Shown in pieces: positions 8,733 through 18,322 of a stretch of DNA of 64,000 bases (position 1 is its first letter; each line of letters opens with the position of its first letter). The position numbers and the translations under genes were made by a program. This DNA is from Methylicorpusculum oleiharenae. Its GTDB lineage: Bacteria > Pseudomonadota > Gammaproteobacteria > Methylococcales > Methylomonadaceae. A model generated the notes under the pieces. It worked only from the letters and a program-made list of their open reading frames with translations. It was not told the DNA's origin and searched no databases. Location: contig NZ_WUTY02000002.1 in the NCBI RefSeq assembly GCF_009828925.2, forward strand, positions 471,304 through 535,303, in the 5' to 3' direction.

Positions 8733-10403
8733 ATGAATCTGATTCGATTGATGTTCAGCCAGTTCAGGCTGCCCTTATTGTTGGTGTTCACTCTGAGCAT
8801 TTGCAGTGCCGGCCTGGCGGTTTGGGTCATCGCGTATACCAACGATCATTTGCTGCATCCGCAGTCCGATATAAAAACCACTCTGATCGAGTTCGCCAGC
8901 CTTTTACTGGCGGTGTTCGTCATAGGCACTGCCTCGCAAATCAGCATGACGACGCTGGGTCATCGGCTGGTCTATCAACTGCGCCGCACCATGGTCAAGC
9001 GCATACTCGACACCCATCTGGAAAGACTGGAACACCTTGGCCCCGCTCGATTGCTGGCCAGTCTCAACAGCGACACCAATCATTTGACCTCGGCTTTCAT
9101 CAGTCTGCCTGCCGCCGTCTACGGCTTGGTATTGAATCTGGGGGGCTTCGGCTATTTGTACTGGCTTTCCGAGCGACTCTTCTTGGCGACGGCCGGATGG
9201 ATGGCATTGACGATCCTTATCGGTTGGCTACTGATGCGTAGCACCCACGCCCGCATCGATGCGGCGCGCAATATCGAGGATTTATTGTACGAAGATTATC
9301 AAGCCGCACTGTTCGGTCGCAAAGAACTGGCCCTGAATAGGGAACGCGCCAAACTATTCTACGAACAGGAATTCGAACTACATGCTGCCAGCGGCCGCGA
9401 CCAGGAAATTGCCGCCGACATCTTTAACGGCATCAACGAGAACTGGGCCAACATCATGATACTGGGGGCTATCGCCCTGGTGTTCTTCCTGGCGCACGGT
9501 GTCGGCTGGGCAGACCATGCGGTGGCGACGACTTATTCGTTGACCATCCTGTTTCTACGTACGTCGCTGACCGGCCTGATCGCCGCCATCCCCAGCCTGA
9601 TCGGCGGTAATGTCGCGCTGGATAAACTCAACAGCTTACAGCTACCGAAATATCGGTCCGACTTCGCCGGCTTGCCTCAGGCCTTGCAGCCAAACTGGCA
9701 AGCCCTGACCTTCCAGGGCGTGCGCTACCGCTATCCTGACACCGAGCGCGGCAACCGCTTCTCGGTCGGCCCGCTCGACTTTACCCTGAGCGCCGGCGAA
9801 ATCGTATTTCTGATCGGCGGCAACGGCAGCGGCAAAACCACCTTCACCCGTTTGCTGACCGGGTTATACCAGCCGCAGGTCGGCAACATTTTATTCAACG
9901 ACATCATTCTGCGAGAACCCGATATGCCGCACTATCGCCGGCTGTTCTCCACGGTTTTTTCGGATTTTCATTTATTTCACCATCTGCTCGGCGCGGAGGG
10001 CTGCGACGCCAATCCGGAAAAAATTGCCTATTGGCTGGAGCTTTTGGCACTGGACCGTAAAGTCAAGGTCGAGAACGGCCGATTGCTGGACACCCGCCTA
10101 TCCCAAGGCCAACGCAAGCGTCTGGCACTATTGGTGGCGATCCTGGAAGATCGGCCGATATTGGTGCTGGACGAATGGGCGGCGGATCAAGATCCGGGTT
10201 ACCGCCGCCGCTTTTATACCGAACTCTTACCGCTACTGAAAGCATTGGGCAAAACCGTGTTCGCCGTCACCCACGACGAACACTATTTCCATGTCGCCGA
10301 CCGCGTTCTGAAAATGGATGAAGGCCATTTGCACCCGTTTACCACCAATAACGTTAATGCCGACACATCACTAGCAGCGCCGGCAGAAATCGGCGCATAT
10401 TGA
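8733..10403 (+). CDS. Cyclic-peptide / siderophore ABC exporter (PvdE/SyrD family)
   Basis: 556 residues: an N-terminal transmembrane domain with about six helices (residues ~10-300) and a C-terminal ATPase. The ATPase has Walker A GGNGSGKTT, the signature LSQGQRKR, Walker B PILVLDEW and the switch VTHDEHY. The shape and motifs fit the cyclic peptide transporter family that moves siderophore precursors such as acylated ferribactin from cytoplasm to periplasm. Together with a periplasmic acylase on the other side of the locus this suggests a pyoverdine-like export-and-maturation route. It is last in an operon headed by a Fur box. Confidence 0.9.
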   Translation: MNLIRLMFSQFRLPLLLVFTLSICSAGLAVWVIAYTNDHLLHPQSDIKTTLIEFASLLLAVFVIGTASQISMTTLGHRLVYQLRRTMVKRILDTHLERLEHLGPARLLASLNSDTNHLTSAFISLPAAVYGLVLNLGGFGYLYWLSERLFLATAGWMALTILIGWLLMRSTHARIDAARNIEDLLYEDYQAALFGRKELALNRERAKLFYEQEFELHAASGRDQEIAADIFNGINENWANIMILGAIALVFFLAHGVGWADHAVATTYSLTILFLRTSLTGLIAAIPSLIGGNVALDKLNSLQLPKYRSDFAGLPQALQPNWQALTFQGVRYRYPDTERGNRFSVGPLDFTLSAGEIVFLIGGNGSGKTTFTRLLTGLYQPQVGNILFNDIILREPDMPHYRRLFSTVFSDFHLFHHLLGAEGCDANPEKIAYWLELLALDRKVKVENGRLLDTRLSQGQRKRLALLVAILEDRPILVLDEWAADQDPGYRRRFYTELLPLLKALGKTVFAVTHDEHYFHVADRVLKMDEGHLHPFTTNNVNADTSLAAPAEIGAY

Positions 10404-10427
10404 TAACAATAAAAAATGGTACATGCG

Positions 10428-11145
10428 ATGAACTACCGCCATCTTCTCTTCGCCGTGTTACTGGTTTTATCACCGTTTCATGCCACTTTCGCGGCCGACG
10501 ACGTGCGGATACGCCAAATCGTCGACTAGATGCTGCATGAAAAAAACGCCCGGATCGAACAACTGGAAAGCCGTGTGCAGAAATTGGAGCAAAAGCTCGA
10601 CGCAATGACTCTGGCCGCGACACTCCCTGTGCCCACAACCGCCCTCGCCGCGTCTAGCCCAATGATGGCAAGCGTATCTCAGCGCAACCCGCCGGTAGGC
10701 GAAGCGATACCAACCGCCACGGCCGAACCGGACAGCAACGAAGGCACTATCCAGGGCAAGCTGCGGGCATTAGACAAAACCGTCGTCGAGCTGAAAGCGG
10801 CAGCATCCGACAAAGGCCTGGGAAATCAGCGGTTTTTTTGATGTCAACGCCAAAACCGGTAATTCCACCGATCAAACCTTCAGCCTCGGTTCGGTCGAAC
10901 TGGATCTGGATTATGTGCATGACGATCATTTCGGCGCGTCCATTGCCCTGGTGCTATGTGGCAACTCGTCCAACTCCGATTACGGCGCTCCCGGTGCGGT
11001 GTTCTGCGGTAACAGCGGCCCTGGAGCTCTGAGTGGTGGCAACACCATGGCCGGAATTGCCGTTGCCTTGATCGACTGGCACTCATTTAATGATCGGGTA
11101 CCACCACGGAGCCGGATTTTCAATAATCAGGGTCTTAGACGATAA
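10428..11145 (+). pseudogene. Decayed outer-membrane porin-like gene
   Basis: A signal peptide (MNYRHLLFAVLLVLSPFHAT) is followed by an in-frame TAG at 10527. The same frame then continues at once with a coiled-coil stretch (ARIEQLESRVQKLEQKL), typical of the periplasmic N-terminal segment of large porins. At GGG 10820-10822 one extra G shifts the frame; past it KGLEISGFFDVNAK and beta-barrel-like sequence resume (SVELDLDYVHDDHF). The reading ends at 11145, far short of a full barrel. So the gene has a nonsense codon, a frameshift and a missing 3' part. It lies 24 bases after the exporter gene. Confidence 0.75.
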
Positions 11146-11564
11146 CGACTCGCTCGTCAGTTGATACCCGTATTTCTTGTAACCCGTTTAACCGATTTTG
11201 GGGAAGTGGAATCAACGCCTCCCTCCAAAATGAGCCCCTTACCTTTCGGTCTAGCTAAGCGCCTTACGAAAACACGCTCATCACTCCGCAGAGGATTACC
11301 GGTTAAAGCTTGAATCCCAAGCAGCAATATAAACTTTAATAACGCGCCTAGTTATTAAATAATAATGTGCTAAACCTTAATAATGAAGTTTGTTATTAAA
11401 GGCTATCGTCATGAAAAAATCCGATCTTTGCGCATCAAGGCAAAAGCTGCTGGTGCCTGTAGATGGTTATTCTGGCGCTTTTGCGCTTGTACCTCCACTC
11501 ACACCGCGAACGATGCCAATAGCTGGCATTCCTAACGAATTAATTCATGCTCACGAGGCGCTTA

Positions 11565-12910
11565 GGAATGGCAATTAAATAAGTTTAACAGAAGCCAATT
11601 TAAGATGACCCCGGATTGACCGTTATAATCTGCGAATTAGATTTCAACCTGTTTCCGTTTACTAAGTCATGTCAAAGCCGTATTCAAGTGACGTAGAACA
11701 ATCGATGAAAGATTTCTTCAATAGCTTGTCGGAAAAAGACAGTCGCCGTTATGCGGCAGTCGAAGCTCAGAAACTGGGTCGTTCCGGTCTGTGTTATATA
11801 GCCAAGGTTTTGGGCTGTTCTCGTACGACGCTCTATGCGGGGCTAAAAGAACTGGGAACACTGCCTGAAAAAAAACAGGATTCCCGCATTCGTCGTAAGG
11901 GCGCAGGCCGTAAAGGCTATGAAGAAACTCATGCCGGTCTTGATGAGGCGTTTTTAGAGATCTTAAAAGATGATATTGCCGGTGATCCAATGAATGAAAA
12001 AACGCGCTGGACACAGTTGACCCATGATGACATGAAGCAGCGCTTATCAGCACAATTCGCTATTCAGGTCAGTTCGACAGTCATCAAGAAGCTCCTTAAA
12101 AAGCATGGTTTTAAACGTCGAAAAGCCCAGAAAAAAGAAACCATGAAAAAAGTTGCGGGACGTAATGATCAGTTCAAACGCATCGCTGAATTGAAAGCAC
12201 TTTACCAAGCTGCCGGGGATCCTGTTATTAGCATGGATACTAAAAAGAAAGAGTATTTAGGGAATTTTTATCGTGATGGCAGGCTTTACACCACTGAAGC
12301 AGTTATCGTGAATGATCACGACTTTAATAGCTTTGCCACCGGCGTTGTTATTCCTCATGGCATTTACGATGTCCAACTCAATAAAGCCGCCATCAATCTC
12401 GGCATCAGTCGCGATACCGGTGAGTTTGCTTGTGATAGTTTTAGGTTATGGTGGTATGCCCAAGGAAAACAAGACTATCCTCAGGCCCGCTCTATCTTGT
12501 TATTGTGTGATGGCGGTGGTAGCAATAGCTGTCACCAGTACCTGTTCAAACAGGACTTACAGCGGTTAGCGAACGAAATTGGGGTTGAGATTCGCGTGGC
12601 TCATTACCCGGCTTATTGTTCTAAATATAATCCAATTGAGCATCGCCTTTTCCCGCATGTAACACGAGCATGTCAAGGCGTGGTGTTTACCAGCATTGAA
12701 CGCGTTAAGAAATTGATAGAGCGAACTAAAACTAAAAAAGGCTTACAAGTTTTCGTTAATGTGATTGAGACTATTTATGAAACCGGGCGTAAAGTGTGCG
12801 AGCGTTTTAAAAATGACATGCCAATAATATTTGACTGCCTTTTACCTAAATGGAATTATCGAGCCATCCCTCAAAACGCTTGATTGTCCATGTTATTTAA
12901 TTTCCATTCC
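11565..12910 (+). mobile_element. ISAzo13-family insertion sequence
   Basis: 1346 bp. The terminal inverted repeats GGAATGGCAATTAAATAA (11565-11582) and its complement at 12893-12910 differ at one base. The target duplication is TTA (11562-11564 and 12911-12913). It sits inside fic in the same orientation and carries one transposase gene. Confidence 0.9.
11669..12883 (+). CDS. ISAzo13-family DDE transposase
   Basis: 404 residues. An N-terminal helix-turn-helix (GLCYIAKVLGCSRTTLYAGL) precedes the catalytic core. Candidate DDE residues are in SMDTKKKE, LLLCDGGGSNS and YNPIEHRLFPH; the KYNPIEHRLFPHVTRA block is characteristic of ISAzo13 / Rhodopirellula-type transposases. Full length, no internal stop, so the IS may still be active. 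Confidence 0.9.
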   Translation: MSKPYSSDVEQSMKDFFNSLSEKDSRRYAAVEAQKLGRSGLCYIAKVLGCSRTTLYAGLKELGTLPEKKQDSRIRRKGAGRKGYEETHAGLDEAFLEILKDDIAGDPMNEKTRWTQLTHDDMKQRLSAQFAIQVSSTVIKKLLKKHGFKRRKAQKKETMKKVAGRNDQFKRIAELKALYQAAGDPVISMDTKKKEYLGNFYRDGRLYTTEAVIVNDHDFNSFATGVVIPHGIYDVQLNKAAINLGISRDTGEFACDSFRLWWYAQGKQDYPQARSILLLCDGGGSNSCHQYLFKQDLQRLANEIGVEIRVAHYPAYCSKYNPIEHRLFPHVTRACQGVVFTSIERVKKLIERTKTKKGLQVFVNVIETIYETGRKVCERFKNDMPIIFDCLLPKWNYRAIPQNA

Positions 12911-13820
12911 TTAGTGATCTAAAGCTGCTAACACATCAACTTCCAAATCCAGATATCGTGATGCGGACATTGGACCGACGTGAAGCCGTGCTGAGCAGTC
13001 AAACCGAGGGCACTCACTCTGATGTCAACGACTTGTTAATCTACGAAGCGACCGGAAGTGATGAAGGTTTACCAAAAGATGTTTTAGTAACCCTTAATTA
13101 CGTCAAAGCGCTTGATTATGGCCTTAAAAGAATTCGTAACGGCAATTGCAATGCATTGACTAATGAATTGCAATTAGCATTACACGCGCATCTTATGGAG
13201 GGGGTTAAAGATTTCAAAGGGACACCGGGGGAGTTTAGAAAAAAACAAAATTGGATTGGCGGATTCAAAATCTATGATGCTCGATTTGTGCCACCCCCCG
13301 CCTGTCAAGTTCAATACTGCATGAATGACCTCGAATCATTTCTGCACTATGAACCTGATGAAGAAGATTATGGGGTAATTTCAATCGTACTTCGTATGGC
13401 GATAGCGCATGCACAATTTGAAACTATTCATCCCTTTATTGATGGCAATGGTCGAGTGGGGCGGTTATTATTACCCCTGATGCTTGCTAAAGAAGATTAT
13501 CCTCCGGTTTACTTGGCTGGCTTCTTAAAATCAAACCAAAAAGAGTATTATGACGCCTTGGCAAATGTGCAACTGCAAGAAAAATGGCAAGACTGGATTG
13601 TTTTTTTTGCAGAAGGTGTCAAAGTAGCTTCACATGATTCAATAATGACAGCTAGAGGACTTCTATCTATCCTTAAGCGATGGCAAATAGCAGTCAATGG
13701 CCTCGGACAGCGTTCGGATTCAGCTATTAATAAGCTCCCCGAACTTCTAATCGCTAATCCTGTTGTTGGACGAAGCCGCTAACGCGGAGAAAAGCCGTGC
13801 TGTTTGATTGACGATAAAAT

Positions 13821-13876
13821 GTAACCTCACGCCCTCTTTATACGAGGAAAAATTCCACGACGAATCATGAGGTTAC
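13821..13876. repeat. Inverted repeat ahead of the first IS91-unit integrase
   Basis: GTAACCTCA (13821-13829) and TGAGGTTAC (13868-13876) flank the short leader of the integrase gene that starts at 13883. It may mark the terminus of the IS91-like unit or form a leader hairpin. Confidence 0.45.
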
Positions 13877-14729
13877 ACGACTATGACAGCATCATCCACT
13901 TTCGATTTCAAGCAAAACTATCAAACACATCTCAAACACCTGAAACTCAAGGGGCTTCAACCGAAGACGATCGAGGCCTATTCCCGAGCCATTCGGCGCA
14001 TCGGTGCGTATTTCGATGAACAAATTCATGACCTCTCCGAGGCGCAATTGCTTGAGTATTTCTCCTATTTATTGGCAACCCACTCTTGGAGTTCCGTTAA
14101 GCTCGATCTGTACGGTCTCAAGTTTTACTATCAACATGTGCTAAACAAGCCGTGGGCGCATTTGGATTTGATCAAGCCGCCGAAGGGTCAGCGGTTGCCG
14201 GATATCGTCACGGTTGCAGAGGCACAGCGTGTGTTTATGACGACCCGTTCGGTCAGTTACCGGGTGTTCTTTTTTACGCTATACAGTCTCGGACTGCGCC
14301 TCGGCGAGGGCTTACGGCTTCAGGTGGGTGATATCGATGCCGCGCGTCAGCGTGTTCATATTCGGGATGCCAAAGGCAATAAAGACCGTTTGGTCCCGTT
14401 GCCGGAAACGACACTGACTTTACTGCGCCGCTTTTGGCTGGTTCACCGCAATCCGGTGTTGCTGTTTCCCAGCCGCCAAGGCGGTCCGAAGTCGGCGCAT
14501 GCGGCCACCACACCACTGGATCGTGGCGGCGTGCAAACGGCGTTGCGTAAGGTCGCCAAGGAATGCGGTCTAAAAAAAAACATCACACCGCACTGTTTAA
14601 GGCACTATCTACCCTTCCTGACTATCTCTTGTAAGGCCTCGCCGATCGTGTATTCCCTGCAAACACACCTCATTTTATCGATATAGTTTGAGCTCCTTTC
14701 ATCAGCCTCGTGTAGGGGAGGAGTTCACC

Positions 14730-15968
14730 ATGAAATATCGTATCAATAACCAAGTCGTTTTATCGCAAATTCCCTTGGGCCCTCTTGCGGCTCATATTGG
14801 CTCATTTGCGGATTTCATTAGCGCTCAGGGCTATGCGCTGTATACAATTCATCGGCAGGTTCATCTAGCCGCGGACTTTAGTCAATGGCTTAAACTAAAG
14901 GGCATTGAGCTACATTGTATTTCCTCCGATCATCCAAGGCTGTATTTACGGGACCGCGCCCGGCAGGTGCAGCCATGTCGGGGTGATGCTGCGGCACTCA
15001 GTCATCTCATTGGCTTTTTGCGTGGTGAGGGTCTGATTCCCACAGAAAAAGTGTCGGAGCCTCGACTCACGCCGGCGGAGCACTGTGCGCAGGCCTACGA
15101 GCAATACCTGCGCGAGGCGCGTGCCCTGGCTGAAGCAACGATTGTCAACTACGTGCCGTTCATCAGCCATTTTCTTAAGGATTGCTTCGGCGACGGACCG
15201 GTTACACTCTCAGACCTGTCTGCCCGCGATGTCGTGAGCTTTGTTCAGCACCAAGCACAGCGGTTGCACAGGAAACGAGCCAAGCTCATGACCAGTGCCT
15301 TGCGCTCCTTCCTGAAGTACGCCCACTATCGCGGTGAGATGTCGTTGGATTTGGCGGCCGCGGTTCCGGTTATACCTAATTGGTCGATGCCATCGATTCC
15401 TCGTGCTATTTCGCCAGACCAAGTCAAGCAGTTATTGGAAGGCATTGATCAGCATACGGCGGTAGGACGTCGCGACTATGCCATTTTGCTGTTACTGGCT
15501 CGACTGGGATTACGGTCAAGCGAAGTGGCGCTTCTTGAACTCGATGCAATCGACTGGAACACCGGTACCTTCAGCGTGCGGACCAAGAGCGGTCTGCGCC
15601 ATGAATTTCCCTTACCCTTTGCGGTAGGTAAAGCGATCGCTGCCTATCTGCGAGATGGACGACCGGTGAGTGGTAGCCGGCGTGTTTTTTTGCGCGCCAA
15701 GGCGCCCATCCGCGGGTTCCGGGGTGCCGGTGCGATTGGTTCTATCGTTCGTCATGCGCTTAAGCGCGCCGGAATCAAAGCGCCCACTTATGGAACGCAT
15801 CAGTTTCGTCATGGCTTGGCCACCGAGATGCTGCGGCAGGGCGCCTCGCTAGGCGAGATTGGCGACGTGTTGGGTCATCGCCATCCCCAGACCACGATGA
15901 TTTATACCAAGGTTGATCTTGAGGCGTTGCGTACGCTGGCTCTACCCTGGCCGGGAGGTGCACTATGA
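14730..15968 (+). CDS. RIT tyrosine recombinase A, copy 1
   Basis: 412 residues from the ATG at 14730, which has a very strong GGGGAGGAG site; a TTG 42 bases upstream is a weaker alternative. Contains an N-terminal SAM-like domain and a C-terminal catalytic domain with Arg in LARLGLRSSEVALL, HQFRHGLATEML, LGHRHPQTTMIYTK (Tyr nucleophile). First of three; its stop overlaps the next start by 4 bases. The protein is identical to the one at 39893-41131. Confidence 0.92.
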   Translation: MKYRINNQVVLSQIPLGPLAAHIGSFADFISAQGYALYTIHRQVHLAADFSQWLKLKGIELHCISSDHPRLYLRDRARQVQPCRGDAAALSHLIGFLRGEGLIPTEKVSEPRLTPAEHCAQAYEQYLREARALAEATIVNYVPFISHFLKDCFGDGPVTLSDLSARDVVSFVQHQAQRLHRKRAKLMTSALRSFLKYAHYRGEMSLDLAAAVPVIPNWSMPSIPRAISPDQVKQLLEGIDQHTAVGRRDYAILLLLARLGLRSSEVALLELDAIDWNTGTFSVRTKSGLRHEFPLPFAVGKAIAAYLRDGRPVSGSRRVFLRAKAPIRGFRGAGAIGSIVRHALKRAGIKAPTYGTHQFRHGLATEMLRQGASLGEIGDVLGHRHPQTTMIYTKVDLEALRTLALPWPGGAL

Positions 15969-16909
15969 ACACGCTTCGGCAAGCCGTTGCCGAGTACCTG
16001 ACTCTGCGGCGTAATCTGGGTTTCCAATTGCGGGAAGCGGGTAAAGCTTTGCTCGATTTTGTCACCTTTATGGAGCAACAGCACGCGACCTATATCACCC
16101 AGGCGTTAGCGCTTGCCTGGGCGCAACAAGCTGTGAAGGCTCAACCCATCTATTGGGCTCAACGATTAAGCTGCGTGCGTGGATTTGCCCGTTATCGTAG
16201 TTCGAGCGATCCTCGCACGGAGATTCCACTGCCCGGTTTGTTACCGTTCAAGCCAAAGCGAGCTCGACCCTATCTCTACTCAAATCAAGAGATTACCAAC
16301 TTACTGCAGGCTGCGCTAAAAATGCCGCATCGTTACAAAAACGGTGCTTTACTGCCCTGGGTCTATTATTGCCTGTTCGGACTGTTAAGTGTTTCAGGTC
16401 TGCGTCTCAATGAAGCCCGCAATCTCGAACTTCAAGATATCGACCTTGAAGCCGGGGTGTTGACGATCCGCAACGCTAAGTTCGGTAAAACCCGCTTGGT
16501 GCCCGTGCATGCCTCAACCTGCAAGGTGCTGGCAGATTATATCGCCAGACGCGAACGCCATTGGGCAGGACGGCCTGTTTCTACCTACTTGTTTGTCTCC
16601 AGTTGGGGCAATCGGTTGGACAATGGCCAGATCCATCGCGCTTTCTACGCATTGTCTCGGCAAATCGGATTGCGCAACGCGACCGACTGTCACGGCCCTC
16701 GATTGCATGACTTGAGACACCGATTTGCAACGAATACGCTAGTGAACTGGTATCGCCACGATCAGGATCCCGAGCGCCGTCTGCCTTTGTTGTCGGCCTA
16801 CCTCGGCCATGTTCACATTGCCGATACGCAGTGGTATTTAGAGAGTGCGCCGGAGCTGATGCGGGAGGCGATGAGCCGCCTTGAGCAGCACTGGGAGGGC
16901 CGGTCATGA
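15965..16909 (+). CDS. RIT tyrosine recombinase B, copy 1
   Basis: 314 residues. Catalytic Arg in SVSGLRLNEARNL, second box LHDLRHRFATNTL, then YLGHVHIADTQWYLES, where Tyr is the likely nucleophile. The 4-base overlaps with genes A and C mean translational coupling. In trio elements this middle recombinase is thought to act with the others in excision and insertion; which of the three cuts DNA here is not known. Confidence 0.92.
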   Translation: MNTLRQAVAEYLTLRRNLGFQLREAGKALLDFVTFMEQQHATYITQALALAWAQQAVKAQPIYWAQRLSCVRGFARYRSSSDPRTEIPLPGLLPFKPKRARPYLYSNQEITNLLQAALKMPHRYKNGALLPWVYYCLFGLLSVSGLRLNEARNLELQDIDLEAGVLTIRNAKFGKTRLVPVHASTCKVLADYIARRERHWAGRPVSTYLFVSSWGNRLDNGQIHRAFYALSRQIGLRNATDCHGPRLHDLRHRFATNTLVNWYRHDQDPERRLPLLSAYLGHVHIADTQWYLESAPELMREAMSRLEQHWEGRS

Positions 16910-17904
16910 ACACTGCCAACAGTTTAGCGCCCCTGTTGGAGCGTTTCTTTACCCAACGTTTGATGCAGCAGCGCCAGGCGAGTCCTCATACTATCCGCTC
17001 TTATCGAGATACCTTCCGTCAATTCCTGATCTTCGCTCAAGAGCGCTTGCATCAACCGCCGTCACGCCTTAATGTCGAGCAGATTGATGCCCCGTTGATT
17101 GTGGCCTTTCTGGATGAACTGGAAAAGCAGCGAGACCTAACCGTCCGCAGCCGTAATTTACGGCTCACGGCAATCCATTCCTTCTTTCGTTACGCCGCCT
17201 TCGAACTGCCTACTCATGCTGCCCAGATCCAGAGAGTGCTTGCCATCCCCAGCAAGCGCTTCACACGAACCTTGGTCAGTTTTTTCAGCCGTCCGGAAGT
17301 TGATGCGTTACTCGCCGCGCCCGATTGCAGCACTTGGTCCGGGCGGCGCGACCATGCGTTCATGCTAACGGCAGTACAGACGGGTTTGCGGTTATCCGAG
17401 ATGACCGGACTCAAACGTGAGGACCTTGTCTTGGGAGTCGGCGCTCATGTGCGGGTAATCGGTAAGGGCCGAAAGGAACGCTGTATTCCTCTGGCAAGAT
17501 CAACACTCTCCGTATTAAAAGCCTGGCTGCGAGAACCACAAAGAGGTGATGAGGGTGTGCTGTTTCCCAACGCGAGAGGCAACCGGCTCAGTGTCCATGG
17601 CGTTCAGTACCTGCTGAACAAGCATCGCATGGCAGCCTGCAATGGGTGTCCTTCACTTGGACAAAAGCGTGTCACTGTCCACCGATTGAGGCACACCATG
17701 GCCATGGACTTACTGCAAGCGGGCGTTGATCGCTCTGTGATTGCTTTGTGGCTCGGCCATGAATCCGTTGAGACAACCCAGATTTATCTGGAGGCAACAC
17801 TTGCGATGAAAGAGCAGGCACTCGCCAGGACGACACCGCCACAGGGCAAGTTGGAACGTTATCAACCCGGTGATAAATTACTAAATTTTCTCAACAGTCT
17901 TTAG
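16906..17904 (+). CDS. RIT tyrosine recombinase C, copy 1
   Basis: 332 residues with an N-terminal core-binding domain and catalytic domain: TGLRLSEMTGL (Arg), VHRLRHTMAMDLLQAG (His/Arg), LGHESVETTQIYLEA (Tyr). The C-terminal tail is basic and polar. Followed by the 140-base right end of the element, with four CTATGTC half-sites in alternating orientation (17912, 17993, 18023, 18036). Confidence 0.92.
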   Translation: MNTANSLAPLLERFFTQRLMQQRQASPHTIRSYRDTFRQFLIFAQERLHQPPSRLNVEQIDAPLIVAFLDELEKQRDLTVRSRNLRLTAIHSFFRYAAFELPTHAAQIQRVLAIPSKRFTRTLVSFFSRPEVDALLAAPDCSTWSGRRDHAFMLTAVQTGLRLSEMTGLKREDLVLGVGAHVRVIGKGRKERCIPLARSTLSVLKAWLREPQRGDEGVLFPNARGNRLSVHGVQYLLNKHRMAACNGCPSLGQKRVTVHRLRHTMAMDLLQAGVDRSVIALWLGHESVETTQIYLEATLAMKEQALARTTPPQGKLERYQPGDKLLNFLNSL

Positions 17905-18322
17905 CCGAAAACTATGTCGGGTACTCGGATAGGTCTTAAGGCGCCGGGTGTATTAAATTCCGAGCATGCCTACTGAGGCCTTAACGTGACTCGACATAGT
18001 CAGGAAGGGTAGATAGTGACGGCTATGTCTTGAACGACATAGAAGGCATAGCTATGCCACACATCTGATTGAAGCCGGCGTTGACCTGCTTGAAGTCCAA
18101 AAAATTCTTGGCCACCACAGCATTCTGACCACCGCCCGTTATACGCATTTGACCGACGGTACTGACCGCAACGCCGGCCAACTCAACAATGCCTTGATGG
18201 ACGGTTTTGTCATCGCCTGGGGGACCGTCCAATGATCCGCCTCGCGTCTCTGATCGAAACTTTTGAAGCCGAGTTGCGGAAACAGTACGCAGGCTCGCTC
18301 TTACCCAGCCACCTGAAGGCAC

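Larger units (their letters stand above)
11411..13782 (+). pseudogene. fic gene split by an ISAzo13-type element and truncated at its 3' end
   Basis: Fic-domain AMP-transferase. The N-terminal piece (from 11411) ends at HAHEAL, and the second piece resumes after the IS. Deleting 11565-12910 and one TTA copy gives a perfect in-frame join reading HEALSDLKLLTHQLPNPDIV. The catalytic motif HPFIDGNGRVGR is intact, as is the LSSQTEGT segment that resembles the inhibitory or N-terminal helix region. The C-terminal winged-helix part is lost where an IS91-like unit begins (~13770). The separate 274-residue ORF from 12958 could still make an Fic core from its own start, so residual activity is possible. 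Confidence 0.85.
14603..18046 (+). mobile_element. RIT-type (recombinase-in-trio) element, copy 1
   Basis: About 3444 bp. A perfect 23-bp inverted repeat lies at 14603-14625 and 17996-18018 (begins CACTATCTACCCTTCC). Beyond the right repeat another ~28 bp belong to the element, including the palindrome CTATGTC-6-GACATAG (18023-18042). These bases are shared with copy 2 at 39766-43209 and absent from the reconstructed target. Three overlapping tyrosine recombinase genes fill it. It is inserted between the Arg and His codons (AGG|CAT) of the LRH box of the host integrase. Confidence 0.9.
13883..18235 (+). pseudogene. Tyrosine integrase of an IS91-like unit, split by a RIT element
   Basis: The 5' part (13883-14602) encodes a phage-integrase fold with a SAM-like N-terminal domain and catalytic Arg in SLGLRLGEGL, and stops at HCLRH. 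The 3' part resumes at 18047. Removing the RIT element restores [32 protein letters not shown] with the second catalytic Arg, His and Tyr, ending at 18235. Its stop overlaps the start of the HUH transposase (ATGA), the usual arrangement of these integrase/IS91 pairs. As it stands the ORF reads 267 residues, ending in RIT sequence. Confidence 0.88.
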
